Below, piece by piece: positions 44,275 to 55,836 of a stretch of DNA of 64,000 bases. The number at the start of each line of letters is the position of its first letter. Within the stretch, counting starts at the first letter, position 1. This stretch comes from Phaeoceros laevis (lineage: Eukaryota > Anthocerotophyta > Anthocerotopsida > Notothyladales). The DNA is taken from the NCBI GenBank assembly GCA_049999765.1, contig JBNGIQ010009371.1, positions 1 to 64,000 on the forward strand. Reading direction: 5' to 3'. The notes below the pieces were generated by a model that ran no database searches, was not told where the DNA came from, and saw only the letters and a program-made list of their open reading frames with translations. The position numbers and the translations under genes were made by a program.

Positions 44275-44580
44275 CAGACGCAGAGGTTCCCTGATGCAAG
44301 CTGGGTCAGTGGAAACTTCCTGCATCGGCATAATCCAAGGTGAGGCTTGTTGTAGGACCTGTTTCACAATTTTACGGTTTTACCGCAGTTGACCAGGTCC
44401 TCGTCCTGCTGCTGTTGACTGAACCGCCTCCTGACCTCCAGGCTTGAAAGGCGTTGGATAGAAGTTGCACACCAGTCCAGGATAGAATCCCTCTTGCGGG
44501 CTATCTCTGTCCCAGGACAATCCATCACGGGAGTCTGAGGATAATCCATCACGGGAGCCACCAGCGAACCAGCCTGTACA
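44275..44580 (+). pseudogene. RH22 DEAD-box helicase fragment, inverted partial copy
   Basis: This matches the exon 4-intron-exon 5 region of the helicase gene at 52114-54777: QRFPDASWVSGNFLHRHNP, then the intron, then LERRWIEVA.QSRI. The intron is retained. It is cut to about 300 bases and ends in a doubled caatccatcacgggag. It has no helicase motif and cannot be functional. Confidence 0.88.
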
Positions 44581-45754
44581 CCCCCTTCTCTGCATTGTAC
44601 TTCCTAAGTTAGTATACAGAGGCTCCATTGCTGCATTGTGCCTACTTTTGCCACTTGACAGTGTCTTGTACCATCTTAAGGAAGTACAAGGGTTTGCACA
44701 TATATATCCTATTTCACTAGACCCTGGATCAACGGTCTAAAGTCCAAGTAACTGGTAAAGCAGCCACCCAGGGCAATCAAATGAGGCTACAAGGGAGTGG
44801 GCGTTAATGGATGCGTCTCTCTGCTACCCATAGCAGTTTTCTTATCAACAAAGGCAGATCACAAATGTCAAACAACAGTTGATTTCGCATCCAAGCTGGT
44901 GCTACTCCTCGCAAGGTACCAAGAGAATGAGGTCTGTACGGTACAACCTGTCCTCCTCGGGTACCTTGAGGCGGTCCACGGGGAGGAGAGTAAATCTCCA
45001 GACTGAAAGAAAAATCTGGAACACATCCACTTCGAGACTTCATCTACAACGATACACATTCTGGACGAAGTAGAAAAACATATTGAACGGAGCTCTTTTC
45101 GTAGTTGTTTCATAATTCACCTATAGCTTCATGACTCCAGGTTGCATAGCCAAGAGCATCCCTTACACCCGTATCGTAACTCATCCTTGTGAGCTACGAC
45201 CCGATCAGTTTGGTAAGCTCCCATGACTTGTTGTCCCCCTGCACCTGCTCTGTAGGCACACAAAGGATTGATCAGTTAGGAACGCCTGTATCGCCGTTGC
45301 ACAGACACATCCTGGGGTGACATCTCCTATGCCCAACTCTGCTAGCAATAAATTCTGGAAAAAGCACGATCACCTACCCACGGTATTTGCCCTAGCTTCA
45401 CCTAAGAAATGAGGCACTTGGAGCTGCTGGATCTCCGTGAGCTCGTTCCCAAACCTAACATTGTCTAAGGCAAGTTGGGTTTCCTTCCAACACAATTCGG
45501 CTTCCCACCTTTTTAATCTAGCCTCTCTTCACTGCAGTGACAATTGCACACCTGCAATACAAGCACTCCGCATTCTGCCTCGTCACAAGACGTCATTCAG
45601 AGCTGTCCAAGACAGAAAGGACAGGGCACCTACTGATCTCACTCTCCTTGGCGATCTCACGCTGGGGATCACTCACGGATACCCTTTGGTGCACTGCCTC
45701 CTCCATCCGGCATAGATCTTTGCTAACCTGCTGCTTGAGAGATGTGTAGATTAC
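44581..45754. other. Unassigned; possible decayed minus-strand gene
   Basis: On the minus strand near 45730-45370 two coding-like stretches can be read, SLKQQVSKDLCRMEEAVHQRVS and (A)ELCWKETQLALDNVRFGNEL. They are separated by stops and splice-like sites. They look like coiled-coil coding exons or relics of an unrecognised gene. The rest shows nothing. Confidence 0.3.
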
Positions 45755-45900
45755 CGAGGTATTAGTAGTAGTAGATTATGGTGTCTAGCCAACTCCACAT
45801 GGGAATTGAACACCTCGCCAGGAATTTCGACCGGCAACCGGGAGCTCCTGTGAGAGGCTTTTGGATTCTCAGCCTTCAAGCACACAGTTCGCCACAATCA
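45755..45900 (-). mobile_element. SINE-like element, 3-prime half, with (TAC)n tail
   Basis: On the minus strand it has gtgttcaattcccatgtgga, then gttggctagacaccataat and a ctactactacta tail (plus strand tagtagtagtag at 45765-45778). It matches the element at 4735-4930 over about 80 bases. Confidence 0.65.
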
Positions 45901-47010
45901 GAACTTCGGAACTCCAGTAAGTAGGAAAAAGTCAAGACATAGCCCGCGCGCCGTTAGACCTAATATTTGTCGTATGATATGTTTGCTCGTCGTCGATTGC
46001 GCAGGGAGGCTCGTGTTGATTCACGAACACCACTTATTGCGGAGGGTAGGAACATTTTGTTGTGTTCGATGTTCAGGGGTTCTGCCATCGGGGTTGTCAC
46101 CTTCAACAGAAACAAGTACGCACGCGTCTCAAAGATTACTGCCCGCCACAAGGCTTGGAAACATTATTAATTCCAAGCTCATGTGGGTCCTAAGCCGGAA
46201 CGAATTGATTGATTCCTTGGCTGCCCACAAGTCAATTCATGATCATGGGCTCGCACACGAGCCAGTACAAGCAACCCAACATTGGCCTGACCATCATACA
46301 CATGCGATAATAACATGGAGGTCGGAGTTGGAAGTGCTGCCCGTGCTAAGGCAGTTTGCCCATTAGCTTTGTCTAGTAGGAATGCTTGCTTAGGTTGTTA
46401 GGGTAGCCAGTGCAAACAGCCAGTGCTTTTGTTCACAGGGTGTCACAAGGCATGGATTCATGAAAAGAAGATGAATTTGGAGGAAGCTGCTGCGCTAATT
46501 GCAGCCATCCCTGTTCCTGGCTCATCGGAATTGAGATTTCTCCTTTCTGGTACCAGCTGCTCTAGTTAACGATTATACCGTACCTGCATGGGTATATGAG
46601 CAGCTGGTCTGGATATCGATCAGATGAGGCCTGTTTCAAGAGGAGATTCCCATGGTGCCCCTGACTTTTAGAAGCTACGCATGCATGAAGCTTGCCCATG
46701 CCAACAATGGAACAGTCACATGTGCTGGATGTCTTCAGACTCTTCACAGAAGAGCCAGAAAATGGATTCGGACCAAATGTTGGCTCGTTGTTTGCACAAT
46801 CCTAGCAACTTGTGAACTTTATTGTGCAGACTTTTTTGTTACGGCTTCATATGTCAAATCGACCTTTCTTCTCCAACTGTCTCAGGCGGGGTTCGCTTCG
46901 ACCTTATCAACGAGGGAGTCGTATGGACAGTGAAAGGCCTTGCATCGTACTCAACGATCTTTTCTTACTTTCCAAGTCTCGTAAGGGCTGCAGTCTGCTC
47001 CTTCCCAGAC
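45901..47010. other. Intergenic; no gene recognised
   Basis: Short frames on both strands (for example 45967-46366) show no family signature. Presumably spacer and the 3-prime side of the P450 gene. Confidence 0.35.
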
Positions 47011-49012
47011 TCACCTGTAGAGATTGAACGACAATCTGGTGGTTGGAACAGCCTCCAGAACATGGGCTCTCCAGACGACAACCCCAGGACCTTCCTCCAT
47101 GTCCAAATCTGCTGGTTTCATCCCGCTTGGAAGGGACCATTCAAAAGACTGGAGCAGCCTAGCCAGGCCATATTGCACTGTGGTGAGGCCCAGGCTCATG
47201 GCGGGACAACCTCGTCTGCCAGCACCAAACGGCAGCAGCTGGTAGTGCTGCCCTTTCACATCAATCTCAGGACTGCAGTCCATGTCATGCAACAGTTTTC
47301 CTGGTTAGCCTCATCTTGCACTTTTGGCAAATGAATTGCTGTAAGAAAGCAGCAGCAGGAAGGTAAATGATGCCTCACGTCTCAAGAAATCTTTCTGGGC
47401 GAAATGCCAGTGGATTGTCCCACACAACAGGGTCTCTCTGCACTGCCCAGACGTTGGCAAACACCAAGCTCGACTGAGGGATGTCGTATCCCATAAGTTT
47501 GGTATGTTGCAAAGAAAAGTGAGGGATGGGCAGGGGTACGGCAGGATGCAACCGCATTCCTTCCTTCACCACAACCTGGAGGTATGGCAGATTGGGAATG
47601 TCTGCCTCTGTCACCAGCCTATCTGTACCGACCACAGCATCCAGTTCTGCCATCACCTTGGCTCCAACCTCAGGATGCTTCAGGATCTCAGCCATGATCC
47701 ATTCCAGTGAAGATGATGAACTATCCGTTCCTCCAGACACCACGTCCTGCACGTTCACATTCATGAGACCTCATCCCGCGAAGTCTGAATTTTATCTTCT
47801 AGGTGTTTCCACTTCCACACAGTCCTAACAACCTTACATCTACAAAAGGAGGTACTAGGCTAGATATTACCTGACAGATGGCTCTAATGACCACGTCGTC
47901 CAAGTGTTGGGATCCATCTTCCCCTGGAAGGCTCAGCAGAACATCTACAAAATCAAGGTTTGCCTGTTTGGGATGCTTCCTATGTTCTTCTACTGTCCTT
48001 CCCAAAAACTCGTGAAGCCTCTTGTGAGCAGTAACCATTCTCGACCTGTGACCAGCGAGTCGATCAAGGAATGAAAGGCACGGGATGAAATCCCCAATCA
48101 GCGTCACATTCAGTATCTGATTGACCTCTTCAATCAAATGGCTAAACTCCATTGCCTCCTCTGGCTGAGCATCAACGTATGTGCAGATCTATGTCAGATA
48201 TTCATACAACTAGATACAACGATGCCGCAATATACTGTAAACGATTACCGCTAAATATGCTGCTGTAACAGGTCGGAGCTCACACTGATACCTTCAAGCT
48301 CACTCATAGCCAGGGTGCTATCCTCCTGTGAAGCGTAGTCATAGAACCGCTTGCTGAAGGCAATCTGGGTGATGAAGTTGAAGGTGAGAGCCCTGAGCAT
48401 TCGACGCAGGTTGACGGGTTGCCCAGTGCCGTGCACTTTGTCGTGGTGAAGTATGGCTCTCACCATAGCCGATGCTTCTGCCATTCTGGAGCTCTCAAAC
48501 TCCTTAATTTTCTTCTGGGTTAGAAGCTCCACTGTGACAACTTTCCTGCATGAATGAACCTTGCGCACCTGAATCCGTTGATTCTAGAATAATCCAGATG
48601 GAAAGATAGCTAGTAAAGGCGCCGGCCTGTACCTCATCTGCCGCCAGTGTTCACCGTATGGAGCAAATGCCACGCCTCTGCCATTGTTTTGGCAGAGCTC
48701 AATCCCCACGGTCGTGGGCCTAGATGCGAACAGCTGGTCCTGGTGCTTGAAGAGCTCTAGAAAAAGCTCAGGAGAACTAGCCAAGATGGAAGGCTTCGAA
48801 CCTATGTGGAGGAAGGTGAGCGGACCATACTGCTTGGACACGTCGGCCAGTGCGTGATGAACCAGCTTGGAGCTGGTGAAGGAGGGGAGGTTCCCCAGCA
48901 TTGGTAGACTTGGCGGCCCTGGTGGGAGATTCAGCTTGGGCCTCCTACGCTGCAAATTGTACAGCAAAGCTAGCCCGAGCGCAAGAAGAGCCACCCACAA
49001 CCCCACCGCCAT
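47011..49012 (-). CDS. Cytochrome P450, CYP71-clan type; frame broken at last junction
   Basis: Exons on the minus strand are 49012-48633, 48545-48284, 48164-47871, 47746-47379 and 47300-47011. It has an N-terminal anchor, LNLPPGPPSLPMLGNLP, HWRQMR and the I-helix GGTDSSSSS. ExxR is EGMR in KEGMRLHPAVPLPIPH, and the heme loop is FGAGRRGCPAMSLG. The first four exons join in frame. Exon 4 ends after RPERFLE plus two bases (AC|gtgagg), while the heme exon (KLLHDMDCSPEID) can only begin two bases before a codon at ccag|GA. The canonical splice therefore shifts frame by one. The summed exons (1594 bases) confirm this. The heme loop also has CPA where CPG is near-universal. Either a sequence error, a non-canonical splice, or a decaying gene. 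Confidence 0.75.
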
Positions 49013-49759
49013 TGCTGCTCTGCAAATCCTTCCGTTCTACTAGAAGCCTGGCTTGCTTCGACCCCAGCTGACTCTGACCTAGCCCTGAGGATGGTGGGGA
49101 AGCCTGTTGCTGCCTGAATTCCACATGTCCGTTGTATCTGATGACGGCCATTCTCTGTCAACTAGGGTGGCAGCACGTATGTTCCTCTCTTGCCGCCACC
49201 TAAAAATGGAAATGGTGCACAACTGCTCAGAGATAACTGGAAGATCCAAATCCGGTTTGCGGCGAGACTGCCTTCGTCGGTCACATTCTCTCGTAGCTCG
49301 CCAGCCATTTTAGGAACTGGTCAGCTCCCGCAGACGAAGGGGATAAAAAACGGCTGGAGCCACAAGTAAGTAGATCTAGACTACGAGGGGTCTGGTGCGT
49401 CTTCAAACCCAACTTAGTCAAGCAACATTAGAGCTCTCTCGACACTTATCATCGGTATGATGTGAAAGTACGAAGCACCGTGATATTGTGGGATATGGTT
49501 GCATGTGTCTTTGTCCTACCTACCTAGGCAGCTCAGCCTATCGGCAGCAATTGCACGAATTTCCAGACGCAAGGCAAAAAATTCGAGAGATGAATCCAGC
49601 TGGGAAAGGCAGTGCATGCACCCGCTAAAGCAGCACGTACGGACGCACGTGGAGCATCTTTAACCTTCACTGCCCAGGTGCAGGTGTTCTCTGAGGATTT
49701 CCAGGCCCAGCATTAAGTCCTTCCTTTTTTCCTTCCTCTTGCAACCGTGGAGTGGAGCT
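49013..49759. other. Divergent intergenic region, P450 and formate dehydrogenase
   Basis: About 750 bases between a minus-strand P450 start and a plus-strand FDH start; promoters of both are expected here. No gene seen. Confidence 0.4.
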
Positions 49760-51702
49760 ATGGCTGCACATGGGGCAAGAGCTAAGGCCACTATTCGCTT
49801 GCTGTTGCGAACCGCCGGCGGCAGTCCCAGCACCATCCACCCTGCGCCTGGTTTTTCTTCTCTCGCACCCTCTCTGCGTTCTCACAGGTCCTGCCAGCTT
49901 CTAGGCGGTTCAATTCTTCCCCTTCCCCATGGAGGGCAGGAGGTGCAAAGCCAGAATTTGGTGCACTGTCGGTGGCAGGCGTCATCCACGCAAGCGGACT
50001 CTAAGCAGGTGCGTGCTCTGCCCAGAAGGACTGCACCCTTTCTAAGCCTGATGTGCACACAATTTCGGAAACCGTGACCGGTGAGGCAGATCTGCCTTGG
50101 TGGCAGGGTCTCAAAATCGTGGGAGTCTTCTACCGGGCTGGCGAGAACGCCCACAAGGATCCGAAGTTCGTGGGGAACGTGGAGCGAGGGCTGGACTTGA
50201 AGGAGTGGTTGCACCAGCAGGGGCATCAGTACGTTCTCACAGACGACAAGGATGACGAGAATTCTGGTACGCTCAGCTCATAGCCCCGCATGCAACTGCA
50301 GGCCATTTCTGAGGACAGCTGATCTTTACTGGCTAAGCTGACACCATTGGGTGTGCGAAGAGCTGGACAAGCAACTGGAAGATGCGGACATCCTCATCAC
50401 CACCCCTTTCCATCCAGCCTATGTCACAGCGGATCGGATCCGGAAAGCGAAGAAGCTCAAGCTGCTGATCACGGCCGGGGTGGGCTCCGACCATGTGGAT
50501 ATTCATGCTGCTGCCGAGAGAGGCCTTGTGGTAGCGGAAATCACAGATGAGTATACAGGCACGCCTGGATGCCTAGTTAGGCCTGTGCCTTGAAGTACTT
50601 GAAATCAAGAGGTGCCTTGAGGCTGGCAGGAAGCAATGTTGTCTCGGTGGCGGAAGATGAGCTCCTGCGTGTCCTGCTGCTGGTTCGGAATTTCTTGCCG
50701 GCGTGGAAGCAAATCACAGAGGGAGGCTGGGATGTGGGGGCCATTGTCCAAGGGTCTCACGACGTGGAAGGGAAAACCATTGCCACCGTGGGCGCTGGCC
50801 GAATCGGTTTCGAGCTCTTCAAGCGTCTCAAGGTGAGTGACACTAGTCAGTACCAGCAGGGTAGACATCTCCCACAAGCGTGCTCGAGAAATGTTTCAGT
50901 CAGTGTGCACCTGTGCCAATTTTCTACAGCCCTGATGACATGGGCTTTGTGGTTGTCTGGCCCCAGGCATTCAATGCCAATCTCATCTACTACGACCGCG
51001 TGTCGTGGGGCAAGGAGAAGGAGGATATCACAGGAGCTGTTCGAGAAACAGACCTAGACACCCTTCTAGCAAAGTCGGACGTTGTGGTCCTGAATCTCCC
51101 GCTCACTCCCCAGACCAGGTCAATATGGAAGTCACGTCTGTTCAGGGACCTAGCATCCGAAGTAGGAGCTTGCAACCTTTGATGCCTGATCAGGACCGCG
51201 CTCATGAATGTACATCTTGTCTGCAGAGGACTGTTTGACAAGGAGAAGCTGAGCAAACTGAAGAAAGGAGCTGTCATTGTGAACAACGCAAGAGGAGCTC
51301 TCGTGGATGCCAATGCAGTTGTGGAGTTGATCAAGTCTGGGCACTTGGCAGGCTACAGTGGAGACGTCTGGTCTCAGCAGCCTCCTCCAAAGGATCACCC
51401 TTGGCGTCTATTCCAAGGATATGATCGCCTTGCCCTTACTCCTCACATCTCAGGCTCCACTTTGGACGCTCAGGCATGTCATTGGCAGCATTGTATTCAT
51501 GAATACATCGGCGAGCTTTCTTTTTCTTTGCCTCAGATTCAAGTTCAAGTTGGAACACCAAAAACCACTTTTGTTGTTGATGACGCAGGCCCGCTTTGCT
51601 GCCGGCACCAAGGACATTCTGCAGCGCTGGTTCTCTGGCCAGGAGCTTCTCGCAAAGGACTACATTGTCAAGGATGGTCAGATCGCCCCCCAGTATCGGT
51701 AA
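49760..51702 (+). CDS. FDH: NAD-dependent formate dehydrogenase, mitochondrial (7 exons, 436 aa)
   Basis: Exons are 49760-50008, 50107-50266, 50361-50550, 50634-50832, 50967-51118, 51227-51473 and 51589-51702, totalling 1311 bases in frame. The enzyme oxidises formate to CO2 with NAD. Hallmarks: [58 protein letters not shown], the Rossmann [15 protein letters not shown] with the catalytic Arg, and [13 protein letters not shown] with the catalytic His. The C terminus [13 protein letters not shown] matches plant FDH. The first 80 residues are basic and Ser-rich, a mitochondrial presequence. An in-frame ATG at 49739 is also possible. The sixth intron starts with GC (CAG|GCATGT), a GC-AG intron. 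The exon 3/4 join was chosen at GA|gtatac and gaag|C, giving [11 protein letters not shown]. Confidence 0.93.
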
Positions 51703-52113
51703 CTGTTCAGCTCGACCATATCTGTCGATAAAGGATTTCAGTAAGTGACTCCAGTGCACAGCAGTAGTTGATGGATCCGAAGAGTTACCTGTTTAAAAGT
51801 CCAACATGGAGAACAGAAACTCAGGGAGCTACTGCTCCTTACTAGAGGCCGTCTTAGGTCTCGGTTTTGCTTACCATGTGTTCAAAGTCGCAAATTCTCT
51901 TGGTGAGTACGTGTCAAAAATTGTTCCAGCAGAATGTCACGGACGTTCTAAACGGAACCCACGAGTCATGAGTCACAGCCACGGATGATAATTGCGAGGG
52001 CCACATCTCTCAAGGGCGAGTCACTCTTGTAATGCATTGGACTCGAGATAGGTATAATCAGGCTCCAGGGGACTCGAGATAGGTATAATCAGGCTCCAGG
52101 GGCAAAGGATTTT
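51703..52113. other. Convergent 3-prime region with a 31-base tandem duplication
   Basis: Between the stops of FDH and the RH22-like gene. At 52040-52101 the phrase beginning gactcgagataggtataatc occurs twice back to back (31-base unit). No gene seen. Confidence 0.6.
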
Positions 52114-54777
52114 TTACCCTGTTCCTCCACCATACTTCCTCAGCTTCTTCCTGAAGCTGCGCTTCCTGCTGAAGGCAGAATCCTGCAGTCCATCGTACCA
52201 GCAATTACATTTGCTGTCTGAGCAGGAAAATCCAAGCAAATCGAAAGGGAAAGAAACGGTACCACAGCTTGGCTTTGCGCTTCCGCCCGCCTGACAGCTT
52301 CTACAAGAGGCTTGTTTGCTTCCGTGTAAAAACTTGTGACGAGACCTGGATTGCCAGCTCTTGCAGTCCGACCAATTCTGTGAAGGTAGTCCACAACTGA
52401 AAGGGCGAATTCAGCCTGCACACGTGTACGCGGGTTGCGGATGGGCTCAGATCCCCACCCTATGTATCTAAGTAGGCACATAACAGAGGAGTCAACAGAG
52501 GCCTGAGATGACAACCTGTATAATATGACCAACGTTGGGAATGTCGAGACCACGTGCAGCAGCATCCGTGCAGACGAGCACACCACCCTTGTCCTGAAAG
52601 GTTTTCAATGTTCTTGTTCTCTCCTCCGAAACTATGTCCCGATGATAGCACATGCACTGAACTCCGGCTTTCTGCAATATCCTCGAGATTGCTTCCACTG
52701 TATCAACGCTGTTTGCAAACACCATCGTTCTGGAGCTGGTGGCTCCCGTGATGGATTGTCCTGAGTCAGAGATGGCTTGCAATAGGGAGTCTATCCTGGA
52801 CTGGGGTGCAACTTCTATCCAACGCCTTTCAAGCCTGGAACAAGACAAGATCAGGAGGCGGTTCAGTTCACAGCAGCAGGACACAGACCTGGTCAAATGC
52901 GGTAAAATTGTGAAACAGGTCCTACAAGCCCACCTTGGATTATGCCGATGCAGGAAGTTCCCACTGACCCAGCTTGCATCTGGGAACTTCTGCCTCAGAA
53001 TAGCACCTGGAGTCTTTTTCCCATTTTCTGGCAATGTAGCAGCAACAAACGTGTATTGCTTGCTTCTTTGATAGCTCCTTCTTGACCTCAACCATTCCTC
53101 CCGTCTGGTCCGGTCGTCGTGATGCTGAGTTGCACTTATTTCAGGCTTCGACTCCTGCTGTTTGAAACCTTCACCATCCCAGCTATCATTCTCATCTTCT
53201 TGCTCAGCAAGCTGCTCATCTCCCTCATTATCAGCTTCATCACCTTCTTGGATTTGAAAGTCTGTCCAAGGTTGTCGAGTTTCATCTAAATCACTGCCGC
53301 TTTTTGACTGAGAAGCTCGTGATTGCTGTTTCTCTTCAAACCGAAACAAGTCAACAAGCCGAGTGATCTGGTTGGCAAACCCTCCAGACAACAACATATC
53401 CGCTTCGTCAAATACCTGCCCTTTTGTCACAAAGGCAGGTGAAAGCACAGGCAGTCAGTCCACCAGGTCAATGTAAAACCACAAGTTCAGTCAGGCTGCT
53501 ACCTACAGCATCCCAGTATACACGTAGTTCCCTTCATGNNNNNNNNNNTTTTGTCACAAGGCAGGTGAAAGCACAGGCAGTCAGTCCACCACGTCCATGT
53601 AAAACCGCACGTTCAGCCAGGCTGCTACCTACAGCATCCCAGTATACACGTAGTTCCCTTCATGTGGAATGCATCCAGTTTTTTACCACATACTGGACGT
53701 CACGAACGAAAGCACTTCTTCGACGGCGCTTAGGGTCATAAGCAAACAGGTTGTTGAGCAGTGCCGCTGGAGTTGCTATGACCATATCCGGAGGAGTAAC
53801 AGGCCAGCCCTGAATCAGGCGAACGATAATCACAAACAGCTCTCACATGGTTTGCAGCTTCAACCAGGGTTCTCGAGCACAAAACCGCCAACCTGGCCGC
53901 CACAAATTACAGACACTTGCAGTAGTGGTATGCCCTGCTCAATGCAAAGCTTGGATGCCATATCTGCGGCTTGCAGGCACAAAGCTGCGTTGGGACACAG
54001 AACGAGGGCAAATCCACCTGGTCTTCGGACTTGTCGAGTACTTGCACTGTCTGCAAGGGGAGAAGCTTGCTGCACCCTCAGGAGCTTCTCAAAGATGGGC
54101 ACAAGATACGCATGTGTCTTGCCACTGCCAGTCTCGGCTGCCACTACAACGTCCGCGTCTTCCAAAATGAGAGGAACTGCAGCGGCCTTTGTTCCGGACA
54201 GACTTAGCAATCCACTCCCACACCTTCAAAAAAATATGTACACAACAAAAACCTGAACTTTGCTTCCTATGCCCAGGCTTGAGGCACACACCTGCACGAC
54301 TGACGGGTTCTCCAACTGAGCCAGCTCGAGAGCCTTCACCACCTTTTCAGAAAGACCTAGAGCTGTCCATGTGACAGCACTATCAGGGAAGAAACCATCT
54401 CCACCAGCATTGCCCCCTCTGTTCCTCCTTTCTTCGTCGCTATCGACTACACCCTCTCCTCTCCGCCCAGAACCCTCCCTTCGAGCCACAGCAAGTGCAT
54501 CGCCCACACGTACTTGTTCGCTGGACCTAGCTGCAGCCAGGGATTTTTTCTCCCTGGGAAACTCTGCATGATGATAAGCTCCCAACTTTGCGCTGTTGCG
54601 TACCTTGCAGAGACCTCTGACTCCTCCATGCCCGCCAGCACCCCGCAGAAACAGAGCATCCTTTTGCAACGTCACCAAGCTCCCTCCACGCAAGGCCCCA
54701 GCTGCCGACATCATCTCCTTGGCCGGCCCCAAAGCGGGATGCGCGGGAGAAACCCGTCGCAGGCATGAGAACAGCAT
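52114..54777 (-). CDS. RH22: DEAD-box RNA helicase, RH22-like, organellar (7 exons, 641 aa)
   Basis: Exons on the minus strand are 54777-54292, 54186-53893, 53809-53687, 53415-52934, 52834-52516, 52415-52263 and 52182-52114, totalling 1926 bases in frame. Q-like region PSVVQ, motif I AETGSGKT (179-186), DEAD box at 304-307 in VFDEADMLLSGG, CTDAAARGLDIP, and motif VI HRIGRTARAG. The insertion after the DEAD box (EGDEADNEGDEQLAEQEDEND, acidic) and the basic tail AFSRKRSFRKKLRKY fit the RH22 group. Its Arabidopsis member acts in plastid 50S ribosome assembly. The N-terminal 130 residues are transit-peptide-like. The gene lies head to head with thioredoxin z, 197 bases between starts. Intron 3 holds a duplicated block around an N gap (53440-53665). 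A fragment lies inverted at 44275-44580. Confidence 0.92.
53425..53665. repeat. Duplicated block flanking a 10-N gap in RH22 intron 3
   Basis: About 110 bases (ttttgtcacaa...ttcccttcatg) occur on both sides of the gap with a few mismatches (for example ccaggtcaat versus ccacgtccat). It is either a true tandem duplication or two alleles placed side by side by the assembler. Confidence 0.9.
53539..53548. other. Assembly gap (10 N)
   Basis: Ten unknown bases inside RH22 intron 3, between the two copies of a duplicated block. Confidence 0.99.
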
Positions 54778-54974
54778 GATCCTACCCCTGCACTGGCCCT
54801 CGAAAATTGTCCGGAACTTCTGCCAACCACCACTTAAGGGAAGGCGATCTTGCTTCTCAAGCCACTGAAGATCATTTCATGCGTTCTCGTACAGAAGTTG
54901 TCAAGGGCGAAACTAGACAGTGCGGTGTCTGAACCCTTCGACACGGTCCAGACTCCAGAGTGTAGTGTCCAGCA
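54778..54974. promoter_or_regulatory. Short divergent promoter between RH22-like helicase and thioredoxin z
   Basis: Only 197 bases separate the two start codons, so the 5-prime UTRs and promoters of both genes share this stretch. Both predicted products serve plastid gene expression. No TATA box is evident on either strand, which is common for plastid-function housekeeping genes. Confidence 0.65.
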
Positions 54975-55836
54975 ATGGTGGCTGGGGCTGCTGCCGTGGC
55001 TGTTGCGGCAGGAATCCCTCTTAGATTGACACAGCATTCTTCCTCCAGTTTCCGCGCGCCCGATTGTTTCATCGGACGGCACGTGGGGGTAGGGTTGCGA
55101 AATTTCAAGCCAAGCACAAGTCTTCGAGGCACTGCCTGGAGGAAGTCACCTGGCTTCACCGCTAGGATTCCTGGTTCAGCGCGAGCTGAGATTCTTGTGG
55201 TGAGCTTCTTTACTTGAACTTCACATCCCCTCTTTGCGAGTAGATTTCTGGATTCAGGCCTGTTCCCTGTGAGCTCACACTAATGCTGGCCGTGCAGCAA
55301 AAGGTGTCGGCAAAAGAACTCAACGACATCCTTACCAACGAGCGAACGCAACCTCTGGTGGTGGATTTCTATGCCACTTGGTGTGGACCCTGTATCATAC
55401 TCGCGCAGGAGCTGGAGATGGTTGGGCGATGGTGGCTGGCTGCATTACTTTTTGCTGAACTTTTGTTGATTGTCAGATGTCCACAGCTTCAGCTTACAGT
55501 GGTTGCATCATGTCTCAGTTAGCGGTGCAGTACGGCCACAATGTCCAATTTTTGAAAGTCGATACAGATGAGGAGTATGAACTTGCATACCGGATGCAGG
55601 TAGGTTTTCTTTTCCCTTTGCCTGCACTGAAATGATGCCGGATCTATTGTTCTTCTTTTCCAAATTTAGTCTGGGGTCTCAGCTCTCCTTACCATGCTTG
55701 GCAGGTAAGGGGCTTGCCTACTATGTTCTTCGTCAGCCAGGATCCTGAAAAGCTAGCTATTCGCACAGAAGGGCTACTGCCGCCTCAAGTTATCCGCGAT
55801 ATCCTTGAAAAGGAGCTCTCTGCTGAACCCTTCTAA
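54975..55836 (+). CDS. TRXz: Thioredoxin z / CITRX-type plastid thioredoxin (4 exons, 186 aa)
   Basis: Exons are 54975-55199, 55298-55420, 55519-55599 and 55705-55836, totalling 561 bases in frame. The redox motif WCGPC lies at residues 103-107 within VVDFYATWCGPCIILAQELE. LAVQYGHNVQFLKVDTDEEYELAYRMQVRGLPTMFF and IRTEGLLPPQVIRDILEKEL follow the CITRX/TRX z pattern closely. A transit peptide of about 75 residues precedes. In flowering plants TRX z is part of the plastid-encoded RNA polymerase complex and partners fructokinase-like proteins. The plant-specific sequence and the neighbour support this role. Divergent from the RH22-like gene. Confidence 0.93.
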
